Positions 1 to 10,749 of a DNA stretch of 64,000 bases are shown piece after piece. The position numbers and the translations under genes were made by a program. Source of the stretch: Sorex araneus (Eukaryota > Chordata > Mammalia > Eulipotyphla > Soricidae); the NCBI RefSeq assembly GCF_027595985.1, contig NC_073304.1, forward strand, positions 218,248,000-218,311,999, written 5' to 3'. How positions within the stretch are numbered: position 1 is the stretch's first letter; every line of letters starts with the position of its first letter. The notes beneath the pieces are model-generated. The model did not search any database. It was not told the origin of the DNA and saw nothing but the letters and a program-made list of their open reading frames with translations.

Positions 1-844
1 TTCCAATACAGATAATGAGAGGCCATCATATCTGGTCCTTTACCTACTTTCAGCATACATCTCCCATCCCGAGGCATCCCTCCAACCATCATCTATGGGA
101 TTTTCTTATCTATTTCCCCAGAATCTTTATTCTTGACATTTTCTAAACTTACGGGAAATGGGAAATAGTATACTCACTAAAGCCTGGGGCCTCTTGAAAC
201 TTATTCTCTGACATATGTACCAAGGTATCAACTGTGCACTCAGAAAATCCAAACCATGCACTGTTGGCTGATTAGATTTTGCTCTAAATGAAATTAATAA
301 TTTAACCATTGCAAAGTCCACCTCAAGCAAGAGTCTGATTCTCTCAATCAGCATTCTCATAGCACCAAGTGGTGAGTTCAGAAATGCAGGTGAACCACTG
401 TATATTTAAAACCTGAAATTATTTCCCACTTGTCAGGTTACAATATTAAGAAGCTGCTACTACTTCCTCGACATAGGACTAGACATGGTCAGCTTGAGAA
501 AGAATGTACAAGGCAAGGGTTTTGCATAAATTATGTTGTCATGAATCACCGGGGTTCTCCCTGAGGCTCCAAGTCCATACTTTTGAAAGGATTGAGTTGG
601 ATTATTAGTACAGTCTCATTGCTCCAGGATGTGTAATATCCTTCTAGAAAGAGGAAAACAGAATTTTTCCCCCTGCAAACTTGAATGCCAAATATAGTGC
701 CATTGAGGTTCATTCTGATATCCTGATATCACAGAGCAAAAAGTTCAGTTCATGGGGCTGCTAGTGTGGCCTCTTGACCTCATATCTCTTCATTCTCAGC
801 AATGGAAAACAAATTATCAAATGCTTTCTTTTCAGCAGATCGAC

Positions 845-1108
845 TTTAGGAGGGAGAAACTCCAAATCAATAAAAGTGAGTTTTTTGTTGAAATATTGAA
901 TATAATCAAAGTAAAGTGAAATTTACCAGTTACACATGTGGGGTGGGGGGCTGGGGAAGTGGGGGGAAGGGAGGAAGTATACTGTGATTCTTGGTGGTGG
1001 AATATGTGCACTGGTGAAGGGATAGGTGTTTGAGCATTGTATAACTGAGACTTAAACCTGAAAGCTTTGTAACTTTCCACACGGTGATTCAATAAAAGAA
1101 TAAATTAA
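845..1108 (+). mobile_element. L1-mobilised 3' end fragment
   Basis: Truncated copy of the repeat whose 3' end reads GTGCACTGGTGAAGGG ... GGTGATTCAATAAAA. It includes the GTGAGTTTTTTGTTGAAAT segment also seen in reverse at about 46740-46790. It ends in an A-rich tail. Confidence 0.7.
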
Positions 1109-1889
1109 TTTTTAAAAAGTTCAGTTCAGTATTTCAAAAGGATTGGATTTAGTTTTGAGCTGCATTCTTGAAATCTTTGAAATAATGTTGAATGTCCCTG
1201 GAGTGTGGGTGTGTAGGATTTGCTTTTTCTACTGAGAGCACTCCTCAAGGCCCAGGAACGGGTCACCCAGGGAAACTGGAGTATTTCTTTGGTTTCCGTG
1301 TATTTACCTCTCCACAGGGGAGACTGGATATACGGTCTCAACTCCAAAAATTTCCTCAAACACAGAGGATTCATAAGCCAAAACAAGAAATTCATGAAAG
1401 AATGTAATTCAAAGCTGAGACACGTCTTATTGTATGTCAGGATCCAGGGCTGCCTTGGAGGAGGGCAAAATGCTCCTCTGTTGTGTGGCACAACCTCGTT
1501 TTTCTCAATTATGTTTCCAAGAAGTTAGGGTATCCCTTGGTCTACTCATCTATAAATTGGGGGTGGAAAAAGACCTATTTGGGTCTGGAAGATTACTCAT
1601 TAGACCGGAGCACATGCACTGCACACAGGAGTCCTGGATTTTAACTCCAGACCATATGGTTCCCTGAGCACTACTGGAAGCAACTCTTGAGCTGGGAGTA
1701 GCCCTTGAGCACCGAGTGTGACTTTAATCCAAAATATCCCCCCAGAAGACTTGCTTCACAGAATGGCATGATGTATATGTACATGTACTACACATTAAAC
1801 AGTGAAACTAGAAAGCATTATTTTTACTGATAAATAAATGTCATTTGAAAATGGGGTCAACTCGTCAGCGCCGTGCTCTGTGGTAATTA

Positions 1890-2030
1890 TGAGGCCACTG
1901 GAAATAGACCTGGGTTGAATCTTGACTTCACCTCTTGCTGGTGCTTTGGACGCGTATCTCACATTTCATCACTTTCATATCTTTACAGGTTTATTGTGAG
2001 AATTGAGGTAGATGTGCTTGGACCACTGTA
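1890..2030 (+). repeat. MIR-like ancient SINE remnant
   Basis: Contains GACCTGGGTTGAATCTTGAC followed by a degraded match to the MIR core and 3' region, judged from memory of the MIR consensus. Confidence 0.4.
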
Positions 2031-2154
2031 GAAAGTATGGGACACCATCGATTCAACCCCCGCATTGGCAGTTGGTGTACAAGTGCTCAATCAGCATTTC
2101 CCTCGCCTTTCTGCTGTCTGTTAATGAATTATTTCATCGGGTCTAACTTACATT

Positions 2155-2334
2155 CTTTTTTTTTTTTTTTTTGCTTTTTGGGTCACACCCAGGGATGCTC
2201 AGGGGTTACTCCTGGATCTGCAATCAGAAATTACTCCCAGCTTTGCTTGGGGGACCATATGGGTTGTAGGGATTGAACCTGGGTCAGCCAAGTGCAAGGC
2301 AAATGCCCTACCCGTTCTATATCAAACTGGCCCC
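2155..2334 (-). mobile_element. SOR-type SINE, variant A
   Basis: Poly-T followed by GCTTTTTGGGTCACACCCAG and the antisense body, ending with the antisense tRNA-like head near 2334. Confidence 0.85.
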
Positions 2335-2940
2335 TAACCTTACATTCTTATAGCGGTTGTATTCTCAGCCAATCATTTAAAAAATCTTTCTTTTCCATTC
2401 CAAAACAAAAGAAACTTTATTAATAAAAAACACTGTGGTGAAGTTTGTTGAGTCATTTTTTTTAAGACAACCAGGTACTATATAGTTAAAGTAATTACAC
2501 AGTCAGTTATTAGGTTGATTATTCAATAATTAGGGTTCATTATGAGGACATATTTATATTATCTTGATTGGTTCTTCCTACATTCAAGCCAGGCTGATGG
2601 AACATTGAGAAATATTATTCCATAAATATTGGAAATCTGTGCTGGTCTTTCTAGAATAGGTGAAATGCATCTTACAGGGGATTTTTCAGGAGTCACTTTA
2701 TAGAAGAAAAAAGCTATTTAATTTTGAAACATAACCTACAAGATGACTGGTGTTCATATCTTTTAGCCAATATAACTGGGTATCTCAGAAGGGAAAAGTC
2801 TATGTTTAAAAACATTTCATTGAAATTTTATTTATTCTTTTGGCCAAAGTCCTCATAATCCAACATAACTCTAAGGGTCCAAAATAAGGCTAATATTATT
2901 AGAATTCTAATACTGTTTTAATTATATTATTATTAGAATT

Positions 2941-3102
2941 CTCCCCAGCAAGCTATTGAGAGTATCTTGGCAGAGCCTGGCAAGCTACCCGTGGCGTATT
3001 CAATATGCCAAAAACAGTAACAGGTCTCACAATGGAGATGTTACTGGTGCCCGCTCGAGCAAATCTATGAACAACGGGACGATAGTGCTAGAGCAATCAG
3101 TC
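2941..3102 (+). mobile_element. SOR-type SINE, variant B, head missing
   Basis: Contains GGCAAGCTACCCGTGGCGTA, AACAGTAACAGGTCTCACAA and CCCGCTCGAGCAAATC in order, which is the variant-B body. The tRNA-like head is absent. Confidence 0.75.
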
Positions 3103-3387
3103 TGAGTTGTGAGTAGCTGGAACTCACAGCTTCCAAGAGCCCGTGAGAGATCTGTAGGGGCATCACAATGAAATGGCTGGCTGTGGGGTGACAGCTCATC
3201 AAAACAATACTATTCAGTTTTGTGATGGTGGAGGATCACATGTCTCCAGAATGACATGGGGGTGAAGAGCGGCAGGACTGAAGTACAGAGAAAGCAAAGG
3301 CTTCTGCACTTGGTACTCTGAGCACGGATGTTGAGCACTGACCCAATCGTTTCTGTTACATCACTGGGTCAAAATGATCTTGCAGAG

Positions 3388-3550
3388 AGGCTGGAGAGAT
3401 AGTTGTGTGGGTAGGTCACTTGTCTTGCTTTCAGCTCACCGGGACTTAGTCCCTGACATCCCATATGGTCCTCTGAGCACTGTCAGGAGTGCCCCCTGAG
3501 CACAGAGGAAGCCCTGAGCATGGACAGGTGTGGCCCCAATCCCCCCCCAA
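3388..3550 (+). mobile_element. old SOR-type SINE, variant A
   Basis: Diverged head (GGCTGGAGAGATAG) and body (CATCCCATATGGTCCTCTGA), ending in a GTGTGGCCCCAA segment before a C-run. Confidence 0.7.
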
Positions 3551-4010
3551 AAAAAGCACATACAAAGAAATAAACAAAATCCTCAAAAAATGAATTAATG
3601 GGGATGGGTGCGGGATGCCACAGCCACAGCCTTTATAAACAAACAGCAACCAGCAACAACTAAAAAGATTCTTCATGGAGGCTGGTCCTCAGATATTATT
3701 CAGGGGTGTGTGTGAAAAATCAAGAAGCTTATTTTGAAAACCCTCTAAAATGTTTCTGTATTTTCTACTGTCTTCATCTACCCCATCATTCATGTATAGA
3801 AATACGCATATACATAACAGACTTTCCCAAGTCCAAATGGAAGGCATAATAAGAAAAGATCCTTAAATACTGGTGCACAGTTCTTTTGAGCTTTTTGCCA
3901 TTTCCCTGAAAATTGTCTTTTGCCCAGCCTTCTCTCTCTCTCTCTGGATCCCAGAGAAAAGCAGCCCTTTTGCAACCCTTTAGAATCCTCAGGGCTACCC
4001 GGGATCTTAC

Positions 4011-4412
4011 CTGCTCCTGCAGGCGGCTGATGTTTTCCTCGTACTGGGAGTAATCTTGTTTATTGTCGCTCTCTCTCTGCTGGTGCCAGTTTAGGATGCG
4101 ACTCTCCAGCTTCGTGTTGGCCTCCTCCAGGGCTCGTACCTTGTCCAGGTAGGAGGCCAGACGATCATTGAGGTTCTGCATGGTCTCCTTGCCATTTCCA
4201 CCTAGAAGGGACCCGCCTTTTCCTGACCCCCACGGCCCCCCAGGGCGCAGGCAGCTTGGCTGGGCGAAGGAGAGGGAGATGCGCACGCCCCCGGCACCTC
4301 CATGCACGCTGGGAGGCCGAGGGTAGCAGCTCCCTGGCCGGCCCCTGCTACCTCCTGCGCCGCTGGGGAGGGACCCCGAGGGGGTCTGGCTGAAACCGCG
4401 GCTGCAGTTCAT
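4011..4412 (-). CDS. KRT23: KRT23 exon 1 (keratin, type I, 23), partial gene
   Basis: First coding exon of an epithelial type I keratin; the remaining exons lie beyond the left edge. It encodes 134 residues. The head (about residues 1-75) is rich in Gly, Ser and Pro and contains [16 protein letters not shown]. It is followed by [20 protein letters not shown], the rod start with the helix-initiation motif (residues about 74-93), then coil 1A and linker ending LQEQ. I recognise the head and the YSQYEEN segment as KRT23 rather than another type I keratin. The exon ends CAG|GTAAGA, a consensus donor. The ATG (4410-4412) has A at -3. A three-codon upstream ORF (4409-4420) overlaps this start. The protein should form obligate heterodimers with type II keratins in epithelial intermediate filaments. 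I saw no exon 2 in 1-4010, so intron 1 is longer than 4 kb. Confidence 0.93.
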
Positions 4413-4502
4413 GGTCCCATCTGTGTGTGGGGCCGGGCTGGGCTCTGCTCGGCTCCCTGGCACCCGACCGGCTCAGTGAACCGCCCCAGACTGGCCCGGA
4501 TG

Positions 4503-4510
4503 GTTTTATG
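4503..4510 (-). promoter_or_regulatory. KRT23: possible KRT23 TATA-like element
   Basis: The minus strand reads CATAAAAC about 90 bases upstream of the KRT23 start codon, inside a GC-rich stretch. It would put a transcription start near 4475-4480. The match is weak, and KRT23 may instead start further upstream. Confidence 0.3.
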
Positions 4511-4781
4511 CCCTTTGCTGTGGGAGTTCCCTTCGCTGACAACTGTACCAACAAGATTGTATCTTGTGCAACATGTGTTTCCTCTTGGTCAATCCCGAAG
4601 CGCCCCTGGGCCTTCACACCCCGTGTTGTTGTTTAGGGCCCCACTGGGCAGCAGCTGTGCCCAGGAGGCGTGGGCAGCTCCTGGTGTGGGCAGCCCAGGA
4701 GGCGGGGTAAGGAGTGTCCGGTGTCCTGCTAATCTCTCCCTCGTGTTTTCCCATTGGCCACCGAGCTGAAAAGGGTCAGGT

Positions 4782-4783
<2 letters not shown>

Positions 4784-4835
<52 letters not shown>
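4784..4835 (+). repeat. (CA)n microsatellite
   Basis: About 26 uninterrupted CA units roughly 370 bases upstream of the KRT23 start codon. It lies in the GC-rich region that probably includes the KRT23 promoter. Confidence 0.97.
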
Positions 4836-4837
<2 letters not shown>

Positions 4838-6050
4838 ATCCAGAGCCCTTTCCCTGCTCCTGCAGCTCGAAGGCAAGGGTGGGAGCGACCCCGGAGGAAA
4901 GGGCCAGAGCCGCCCAGATTCTCAGGTCCCAGAGAGGAAACTATCCTGGGAGCAGGTTCCTGAGCATCGGCTGTCTCAGTGGCCGTCCCCTGTTTGGTGG
5001 AAAGTACTTTCAAAGGAATCATGCTTGAGAACAAGCCCTCAATTATCAGTAATTAATGAACGGCCTGAACTTCCAGGATGCCTTTCATCCCCGCACTTCG
5101 CTAAAACAAACACGTCCTGCCTGAGTTTGGCGGGACTGCCCCTGGCCGGCAGCCCAGGACTCAGAGCCGGCTGCCGGGTGCCCGTGCCCTGTCACGGGGC
5201 GGGGGGTGTGCAGAAAAACAGGGATCAGGCTACCTACTGGCTAGCTAATTCATGAGCTTCAGGAACCCTAGGCTTTGCCAAGGGAAAGGTGAGCAAGTTG
5301 GGGGCGGGAGCCACGTGCTGGGGGCTGGCAGCTGGGACTTAAAGGGGACTTGGGAAGAAACTGTCAACATGAAGGAGGGTTTTAGCATTTTTCTGTCCAT
5401 GCATGAAGTGCAGGGGTATGGAAAGAAGATATGGAGGTGGGCCATGCACAGGTGGGATTCTTCCATCACTCGGACTCATCCTCCTGAGAGCGAATCCTGA
5501 CAGTCTGTTCAAAGCTTCTTTTTCCTAAAGGTAAATAATGAGACTTCCTGGTAAATAGAGCCCTTTGATATTTCTTCTTTATTCCACACAATACCCTTGA
5601 AAAAGACCATTATTTGCCAGGAATTTTTTTTTAATTGAGGTAAAACAAGTCTCACAATAGAGTTGTTACTGGTGCCCGCTCGAGCGAATCGATGATCAAC
5701 GGGATGACAGTGACAGTGACAGAGGTAAAATTAGTTTATAACATTTTCAGATGTACTTCATTCTCATTCTGCATTTTATTTAAAATGTCGAGGGTTATTA
5801 TATATAGTAATGTACACTGGTATCATGGGTATTATGTGTATATTATATTGGATATATTCTATGTCTACATTTATTCATTTATTAGTTAGCTTATTTAAAT
5901 AGAGTTGGTGAAGTGTTCTTAAGAAAGACTTGTGTTCATCACTGGAAGTCTGGCTTCCTTCCTCCCCCCAAGTTTGTCCACTTTCTTCTGTTTGCTAACC
6001 ATCACTTTTTCTGTAGCACATGCTTTCTTTTCATTGTCATTTATTTATGT
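4836..6050 (+). other. KRT23 5' flank, no gene seen
   Basis: 4836-5250 is GC-rich and unassigned, and may hold promoter-proximal sequence of KRT23. 5250-5640 is unassigned. 5646-5722 is the 3' end of a variant-B SINE ending in GACAGTGACAGTGACAG. 5723-6050 is AT-rich and unassigned. Confidence 0.5.
5646..5722 (+). mobile_element. SOR-type SINE, variant B, 3' end only
   Basis: Reads GTTACTGGTGCCCGCTCGAG and CGATGATCAACGGGATGACA, then a CAGTGA repeat tail. Confidence 0.7.
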
Positions 6051-6053
6051 ATA

Positions 6054-6222
6054 TTTTTTCTTTTGGTTTGTGGGTCATACTCAGCAGCACACAGGGTTTA
6101 CTCCCAGCTCTGTGCTCAGGGATCACTCTGGTGGAGTTGGGGGACCATATCGGGTGCTGGAAATTGAACCTGGGTCAGCTGCATGCAAGGCAAGTGCCCT
6201 GTGCTGTATTATCACTTTGGCC
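6054..6222 (-). mobile_element. old SOR-type SINE, variant A
   Basis: Antisense body with GGGGACCATATCGGGTGCTG and GCATGCAAGGCAAGTGCCCT, moderately diverged. Confidence 0.75.
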
Positions 6223-6602
6223 CAATTTTGTTTATATTTTTTATCTCCCACCTATGGGTGAAATCATTTAATATATGTCTTTGCTACATAAATTAAGTAA
6301 CCATCTGACTTAATTCACTTAACACAAGTTTCTTAAGGCCCATTCCTGTTGTACCAAACAGGAATACTTAATCTTAAAAATAATAACTGAGTACTAGGCA
6401 TAGTAACCCTCATTGCTAAGTTCAAGGGCAGCCTTTCTTAAATTCTGCTGTGTGGGTTGGTTAACTCATCTCTGAGGATACGACTCTTTAGATCTCAGGA
6501 TCCTCTAGGACAAACAGCTTGTCCTCCATCCCCTTCATGGCCGTGCCCACCTACATCCTGCACTTTAGCGGGAGATCTACCCCTATTCTTAGACTGTAAT
6601 TA

Positions 6603-6760
6603 TTTTTTTTTCTTTTTGGGTCACGTTCGACAATGCACAGGGGTTACTCCTGGCTTTGCACTCAGGAATTACTCTTGGCGGTGTTCAGGGGACCATATGG
6701 GATGCTGGGAATCGAACCCGGGTCGGTCGAGTGCAAGGCAAACGCCCTCCCCGCTGTGCT
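6603..6760 (-). mobile_element. SOR-type SINE, variant A
   Basis: Antisense copy with GGGGACCATATGGGATGCTG and the antisense B box GGAATCGAACCCGGG. The flanks TAATTATTTT and TAACTATTTT may be an imperfect target duplication. Confidence 0.85.
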
Positions 6761-7367
6761 AACTATTTTGTTTCATTCCTCTGGAGCTGCCGGGTTCTGG
6801 AAAAAAGTGGTATTGGGTTTCCATATTTTAATATGGAAGTGTGTCTCCTTCTAAGCTTTTTGTAAATGAGTGTTCACTCAGTTGTGAAGAGTTTTAGAGT
6901 TAGGATTTTATTTCGAATCCTCCACCCCACCCCACCCCCACCCCTTTGAGATACACTGTGAAACCAAGAAGCCTTTTTCCAAGGCTGAACTAGATAGCCA
7001 CCGAGGCAAACCCATTCCTCATTAGTAATAAAAGCAACAAATCACTAATGTCTCTGTCGGCCACAATCTCAAAACCTTGCAGACGCGCTCTGCACTTGCC
7101 TCATTACACTGTGTGGGCAAAATATGTAACTTTAGTGAGGACTAAAAGAAAACTGGGTGGGGGAGGGGTAATTCAGAGGGAGAGCCCATTGGAAGCGGTC
7201 AGTGGTCACTTAGCTCTTTGAGTGTGAAGAGAACAAAAGGTTGACAGGTGAAAGTAGAACAGATGAAGGCAGCATGGACACTTGGCCCAGCGATGTGCAA
7301 GGAAGGTGCAGTGCTCTAGCGAGGGAAAAGGCTCAGAGGTCTGGGGTGCTTGCTATGCATGGTTTCT

Positions 7368-7810
7368 CTTTTCTTTTTTAATTTTGTTAAATCACCGTGA
7401 GATTGTTACAAGCTTTCATGTTTGGGTTACAATCTCACAAACACCAAACACCCATCCCTCCACCAGTGCACATTCCCCACCACCGATATCCCAGGTATAA
7501 CCCCCTTTCCCACCCTCCCCCTGCCTCCATGGCAGACAATATAATAACATCACATGAGGCTGACACCCGAGGACAGTAGATACTAGGGCCAGGGGGACTG
7601 CCCCATAGCTGGAAGCCTGCTTCATGAGCAGAGGGGAGAAAGCAGATGGAATAGAGAAGAGATCACTAAGAAAATGATGGCTGGAGGAACCAGTTGGGAT
7701 GGGAGATGCATGCCGAAAGTAGATAATGGACCAAACATGATCACCTCTCAGTGTCTGTGTTGCAAGCTAAAATGCCCAAAAGTATAGAGAGAGTATGGGG
7801 AATATTGTCT
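7368..7810 (-). mobile_element. 5'-inverted (twin-primed) L1 3' end
   Basis: 7368-7537 is the antisense terminal part of the L1 3' UTR, starting with a T-rich stretch. 7538-7810 is the adjoining upstream part of the same 3' UTR in the opposite orientation. The reference for both is the contiguous copy at about 19041-19450 in this window. Flanks GCATGGTTTCT (7357-7367) and GCACGGTTTCT (7811-7821) match at 10 of 11 bases and look like the target-site duplication. Inversion of the 5' part is the known product of twin priming during L1 reverse transcription. Confidence 0.85.
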
Positions 7811-7821
7811 GCACGGTTTCT

Positions 7822-8400
7822 TTGCCCCACATTCAACCCCAATCATCACTAGAACCAACCACCCATGCACTGGGCTGGGAATAGTCCCCCAGTGCCCCAA
7901 AGTGTGGCCCCCAAACCATAAACAACTAAGAAGCAATGCACTGTGGGAGATGGATGGCTCCGGATCACTCGTCTGGACTCCAGGTTAGAGTCTTGTCTTG
8001 TTTGTGTTCCCATGAACCCAGCCTCATGGCAGAACATCCTTTACTAGGCTGTAGGACATGGGGACTGAGGGGGGCTGAGGTGGCTCAGTGTATCACAAAC
8101 TCTGTGTCTGCCATGGAACCAAGCATTTCTCCCTCTACCCGGCCCCCAACCTCTTGTCCCGCTCATTTTAATTGAGCATTCCTGCTCCTTAGGGATTTGT
8201 CTGCAGTGATTCCATACACTTGGCTCATTGTCTTGTTTTGCATCAGTGTGGGGGAGTTGAACTTACAGGAGCTAACCTGAAGGAAAATGTTCCTTACATC
8301 TCAGCAGGTACAGAGAAGGGAAAGGAAAAATCATTGTGGGGAAGGGAGAGAATGGAGGAGAAGTAATAGCTTCTAAAATGATTGTTCATAGATTTTCCTT
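7822..8400 (+). other. unassigned intergenic sequence
   Basis: No gene seen. A few phrases (AAGTGTGGCCCCCAAACCAT near 7900) look like a very old SINE remnant. The rest is unassigned. Confidence 0.4.
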
Positions 8401-8403
8401 GTT

Positions 8404-8405
8404 CC

Positions 8406-8472
<67 letters not shown>
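8404..8472 (+). repeat. compound (CTGT)n(CT)n microsatellite
   Basis: About seven CTGT units run directly into a pure CT tract and then a T run. The T run opens an old SINE-like segment to about 8608. Confidence 0.95.
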
Positions 8473-8608
8473 GGCTAGTGTGGTGCTCATGGGCTACTCT
8501 CAGTTCTGTTCTCAGTGTTACTTAGAGGACTATTTGATGTAGGGATTGAACCCAGGCCTCTTGCATGCAGAGCAAGTGCTCCAGCCCTTGATGCCATTTC
8601 CAGGTCCC
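8473..8608 (-). mobile_element. old SOR-type SINE remnant
   Basis: Diverged antisense body (GTGGTGCTCATGGGCTACTC, GGGATTGAACCCAGGC). Confidence 0.5.
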
Positions 8609-8709
8609 TTTCTTTTTAAGTTCTAATGAGTAGAATTCCTTTGCATTTAAAAAAGAAAAGGCATGAATACCTGTGTGCGGCTGATTTTAAAAAGATATAT
8701 GCTTATGAT

Positions 8710-8888
8710 GGGGGCTGGAGCGATAGTACAGCGAGTAGGGCGCTTGCCTTGCACGTGGCTGACCCAGGTTTGATTCCCAGCATCCCATATGGTCCCCCGA
8801 GCACCGCCAGGAGTAATTCCTGAGTGCATAGCCAGGAGTAACCCCTGTGCATCACCTGGTGTAACCCAAAAAGCTAAAAAAATTATAA
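8710..8888 (+). mobile_element. SOR-type SINE, variant A, with perfect target duplication
   Basis: Full copy with tRNA-like head GGGGCTGGAGCGATAGTACA, B-box-like GGTTTGATTCC and body to CAAAAAGC. The flanks 8689-8709 and 8889-8909 are identical over 21 bases, so the insertion is recent. Confidence 0.95.
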
Positions 8889-8944
8889 AAAAAGATATAT
8901 GCTTATGATAAAATAAATTCATAGGAATATAAGAAAATATTTGG

Positions 8945-9225
8945 GAGAGAGGTTTAGTTTTTGGCCACAACTAGCAGTGCTCAGGCCTTACTCTTAGCTC
9001 TGTGCTAGGTATCACTTCTAGTGGAACTTGGCCATACACAATGGCTTGTGGATCAAACTGGGGTCAGTTGCATGTAAGTCAAGTGTCTCAGGCCCTAATG
9101 GGGGAGAATATATTTTGGGGTTTTGGTCCATATCTGGCTGTGCTCACTCCTGAACCTGTTCAGGGACCACTCCCAGTGGTGCTTGGGGTACCCTTTGCTA
9201 TGGGGATGAAATTGGGGTCCTCTGC
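8945..9225 (-). mobile_element. two old SOR-like SINE remnants
   Basis: Two adjacent diverged antisense copies: about 8945-9090 (GGCCACAACTAGCAGTGCTC) and about 9110-9225 (CAGGGACCACTCCCAGTGGT). Confidence 0.5.
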
Positions 9226-9229
9226 AGAC

Positions 9230-10571
9230 AAAGAATACAAAAGAAATGAGCCTTTCATTCCAATTTTAAAAATGGGAACAATGAGCTGCAAATGCCAATA
9301 TTTGTGGAATTAGAGAACTGGAAAGAAGAGCCAGTTGCATGTTATTTGTTGCAATTTCTTACCGCAAGGTAGTTCACTACAAGATGCTAAGTTCATTTGA
9401 AATTATCTTTAAATATCTCAGGGCTGAAGGTGACATTATCCATCGAAATCCAAAGATGGAAGAATTCTTTTGGTCATTGAGCATTTTACTGGCCAAACGG
9501 TTTCAGAACTTCCTGGGATGCTTTTCTGGAGTTCAAATTGTTCAGAATTGAAATGGTCCTTCTTTGCATGACTTTCCAGCTGAGGGATTTGGTCATGTTT
9601 ACATTCAGCTCATTTCTCTGATAAACAGAGATGGTGTCATTAAAAGGGGAGTGTGTTTTTCAGGAGAGGTTGGATGGGGCATGAATGAATAAGAGAGCAT
9701 GTGGGTGTATCAGGGATCAGAAGCGAGCTCTGTCGACAGCTGTCATTAACTGGGAGCACAATTTGTTTGTGCTTTGAAAGACAGTCACCCCAACTCTGAA
9801 GTTCTGCAGATATTCTTTTCTTTATAGCGAGAGGAGGTTGGACAAAACAATTCTCAAACAGACCTTTTAACTATGCACAACATTGCAGTTCACATTAGTA
9901 GTAGATGGTCAGACAAGACAGCCATGATTTTGAAGTCCACCTAAGATGTGATGTTCAGAAAGAAGACACAGTCTCCAGTGTGAGCCCACACCAGCCATTT
10001 CACAAGCACTCACACATATCCAACTGTGACCACATAGGAATAAAACTTTTCAGACAAAAAGTAAATCCAGCTACCCAATTAGAAATTTCAGGGAAAAAAT
10101 AAATCTACCCAATGAGAAGTGAAAATCCTAGAGTCAAAGATTTTATTCATAAAAATAGCAAACCTGTGAGTTCTTCTGAGTAAAACCACATCAAGTCAAA
10201 TGAAATAGTCTCAAGTTTAAGCAGAAATAGCTACTGCCTTACAAGATAGGCTATCTTAAGATCGCATGGTGAGTGTTTAAATTCTCTACAAGAATTGTAT
10301 GTACTGTTAGTTTTCTTCCAAACATAAAAACTATTTCAAAAATTAGCAACGCATCTTATTCATATTGTTTGTAATTTACTGAAGATATCTTCTGACTTGT
10401 CACTTCTATTTGATATTTTAATATCTGCTATGAGGAACAAAACAAAAGATTTTGGGTTCTTAAAGTTTACCTGTGATATGAATTTTCTATCTTTGTATTA
10501 AAAATACAGATTTCTAGGGAAAAATGCCAACTGATAGGAGACAAAGGAGCTATTCTAAGTATCTCAAACTT
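9230..10571 (+). other. unassigned intergenic sequence
   Basis: AT-rich single-copy-looking sequence. No gene, RNA or recognisable repeat seen. Confidence 0.5.
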
Positions 10572-10572
10572 G

Positions 10573-10735
10573 GGGGCTGGAGCAATAGCACAGCGGACAG
10601 ATTGTTTGCCTTGCACGTGACTGACCTGGGTTCGATTCCCAGCATCCCATATGGTCCCCTGAGCACTTCTAGGGGTAATTCCTGAGTGCAGAGCCAGGAC
10701 TAACCCCTGTGCATTGTCGAACATGACCCAAAAAG
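10573..10735 (+). mobile_element. SOR-type SINE, variant A
   Basis: Head GGGGCTGGAGCAATAGCACA, perfect B box GGTTCGATTCC, body CATCCCATATGGTCCCCTGA and an A-rich tail with AAAG units. Confidence 0.95.
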
Positions 10736-10749
10736 AAAAAAAAAAGAAA

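Larger units (their letters stand above)
1..4010 (-). other. KRT23 intron 1 (part), repeat-rich
   Basis: No keratin exon is recognisable here. The stretch holds an L1-type 3' end (about 845-1108, plus strand), an old SINE trace (about 1590-1730), a MIR-like remnant (about 1890-2030), a minus-oriented SINE (2155-2334), a variant-B SINE fragment (2941-3102) and an old plus-oriented SINE (3388-3550). The bases between are unassigned. Confidence 0.6.

Noticed and set aside
3786-4010. Continuation of the KRT23 exon 1 frame past 4011
   Set aside because: It runs through a consensus donor into the intron and loses all keratin similarity.
1-4010. KRT23 exon 2 (83 bp, DGKMTNAQ-like)
   Set aside because: No matching segment with splice sites was found, so it probably lies left of the window.
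4413-4463. N-terminal extension of KRT23 from position 4463
   Set aside because: The codon there is GTG, not ATG, and homology starts at the ATG at 4410-4412.
8710-8790. tRNA gene suggested by A and B boxes
   Set aside because: The boxes belong to the SINE head present in dozens of copies. There is no tRNA cloverleaf acceptor stem or mature 3' end.
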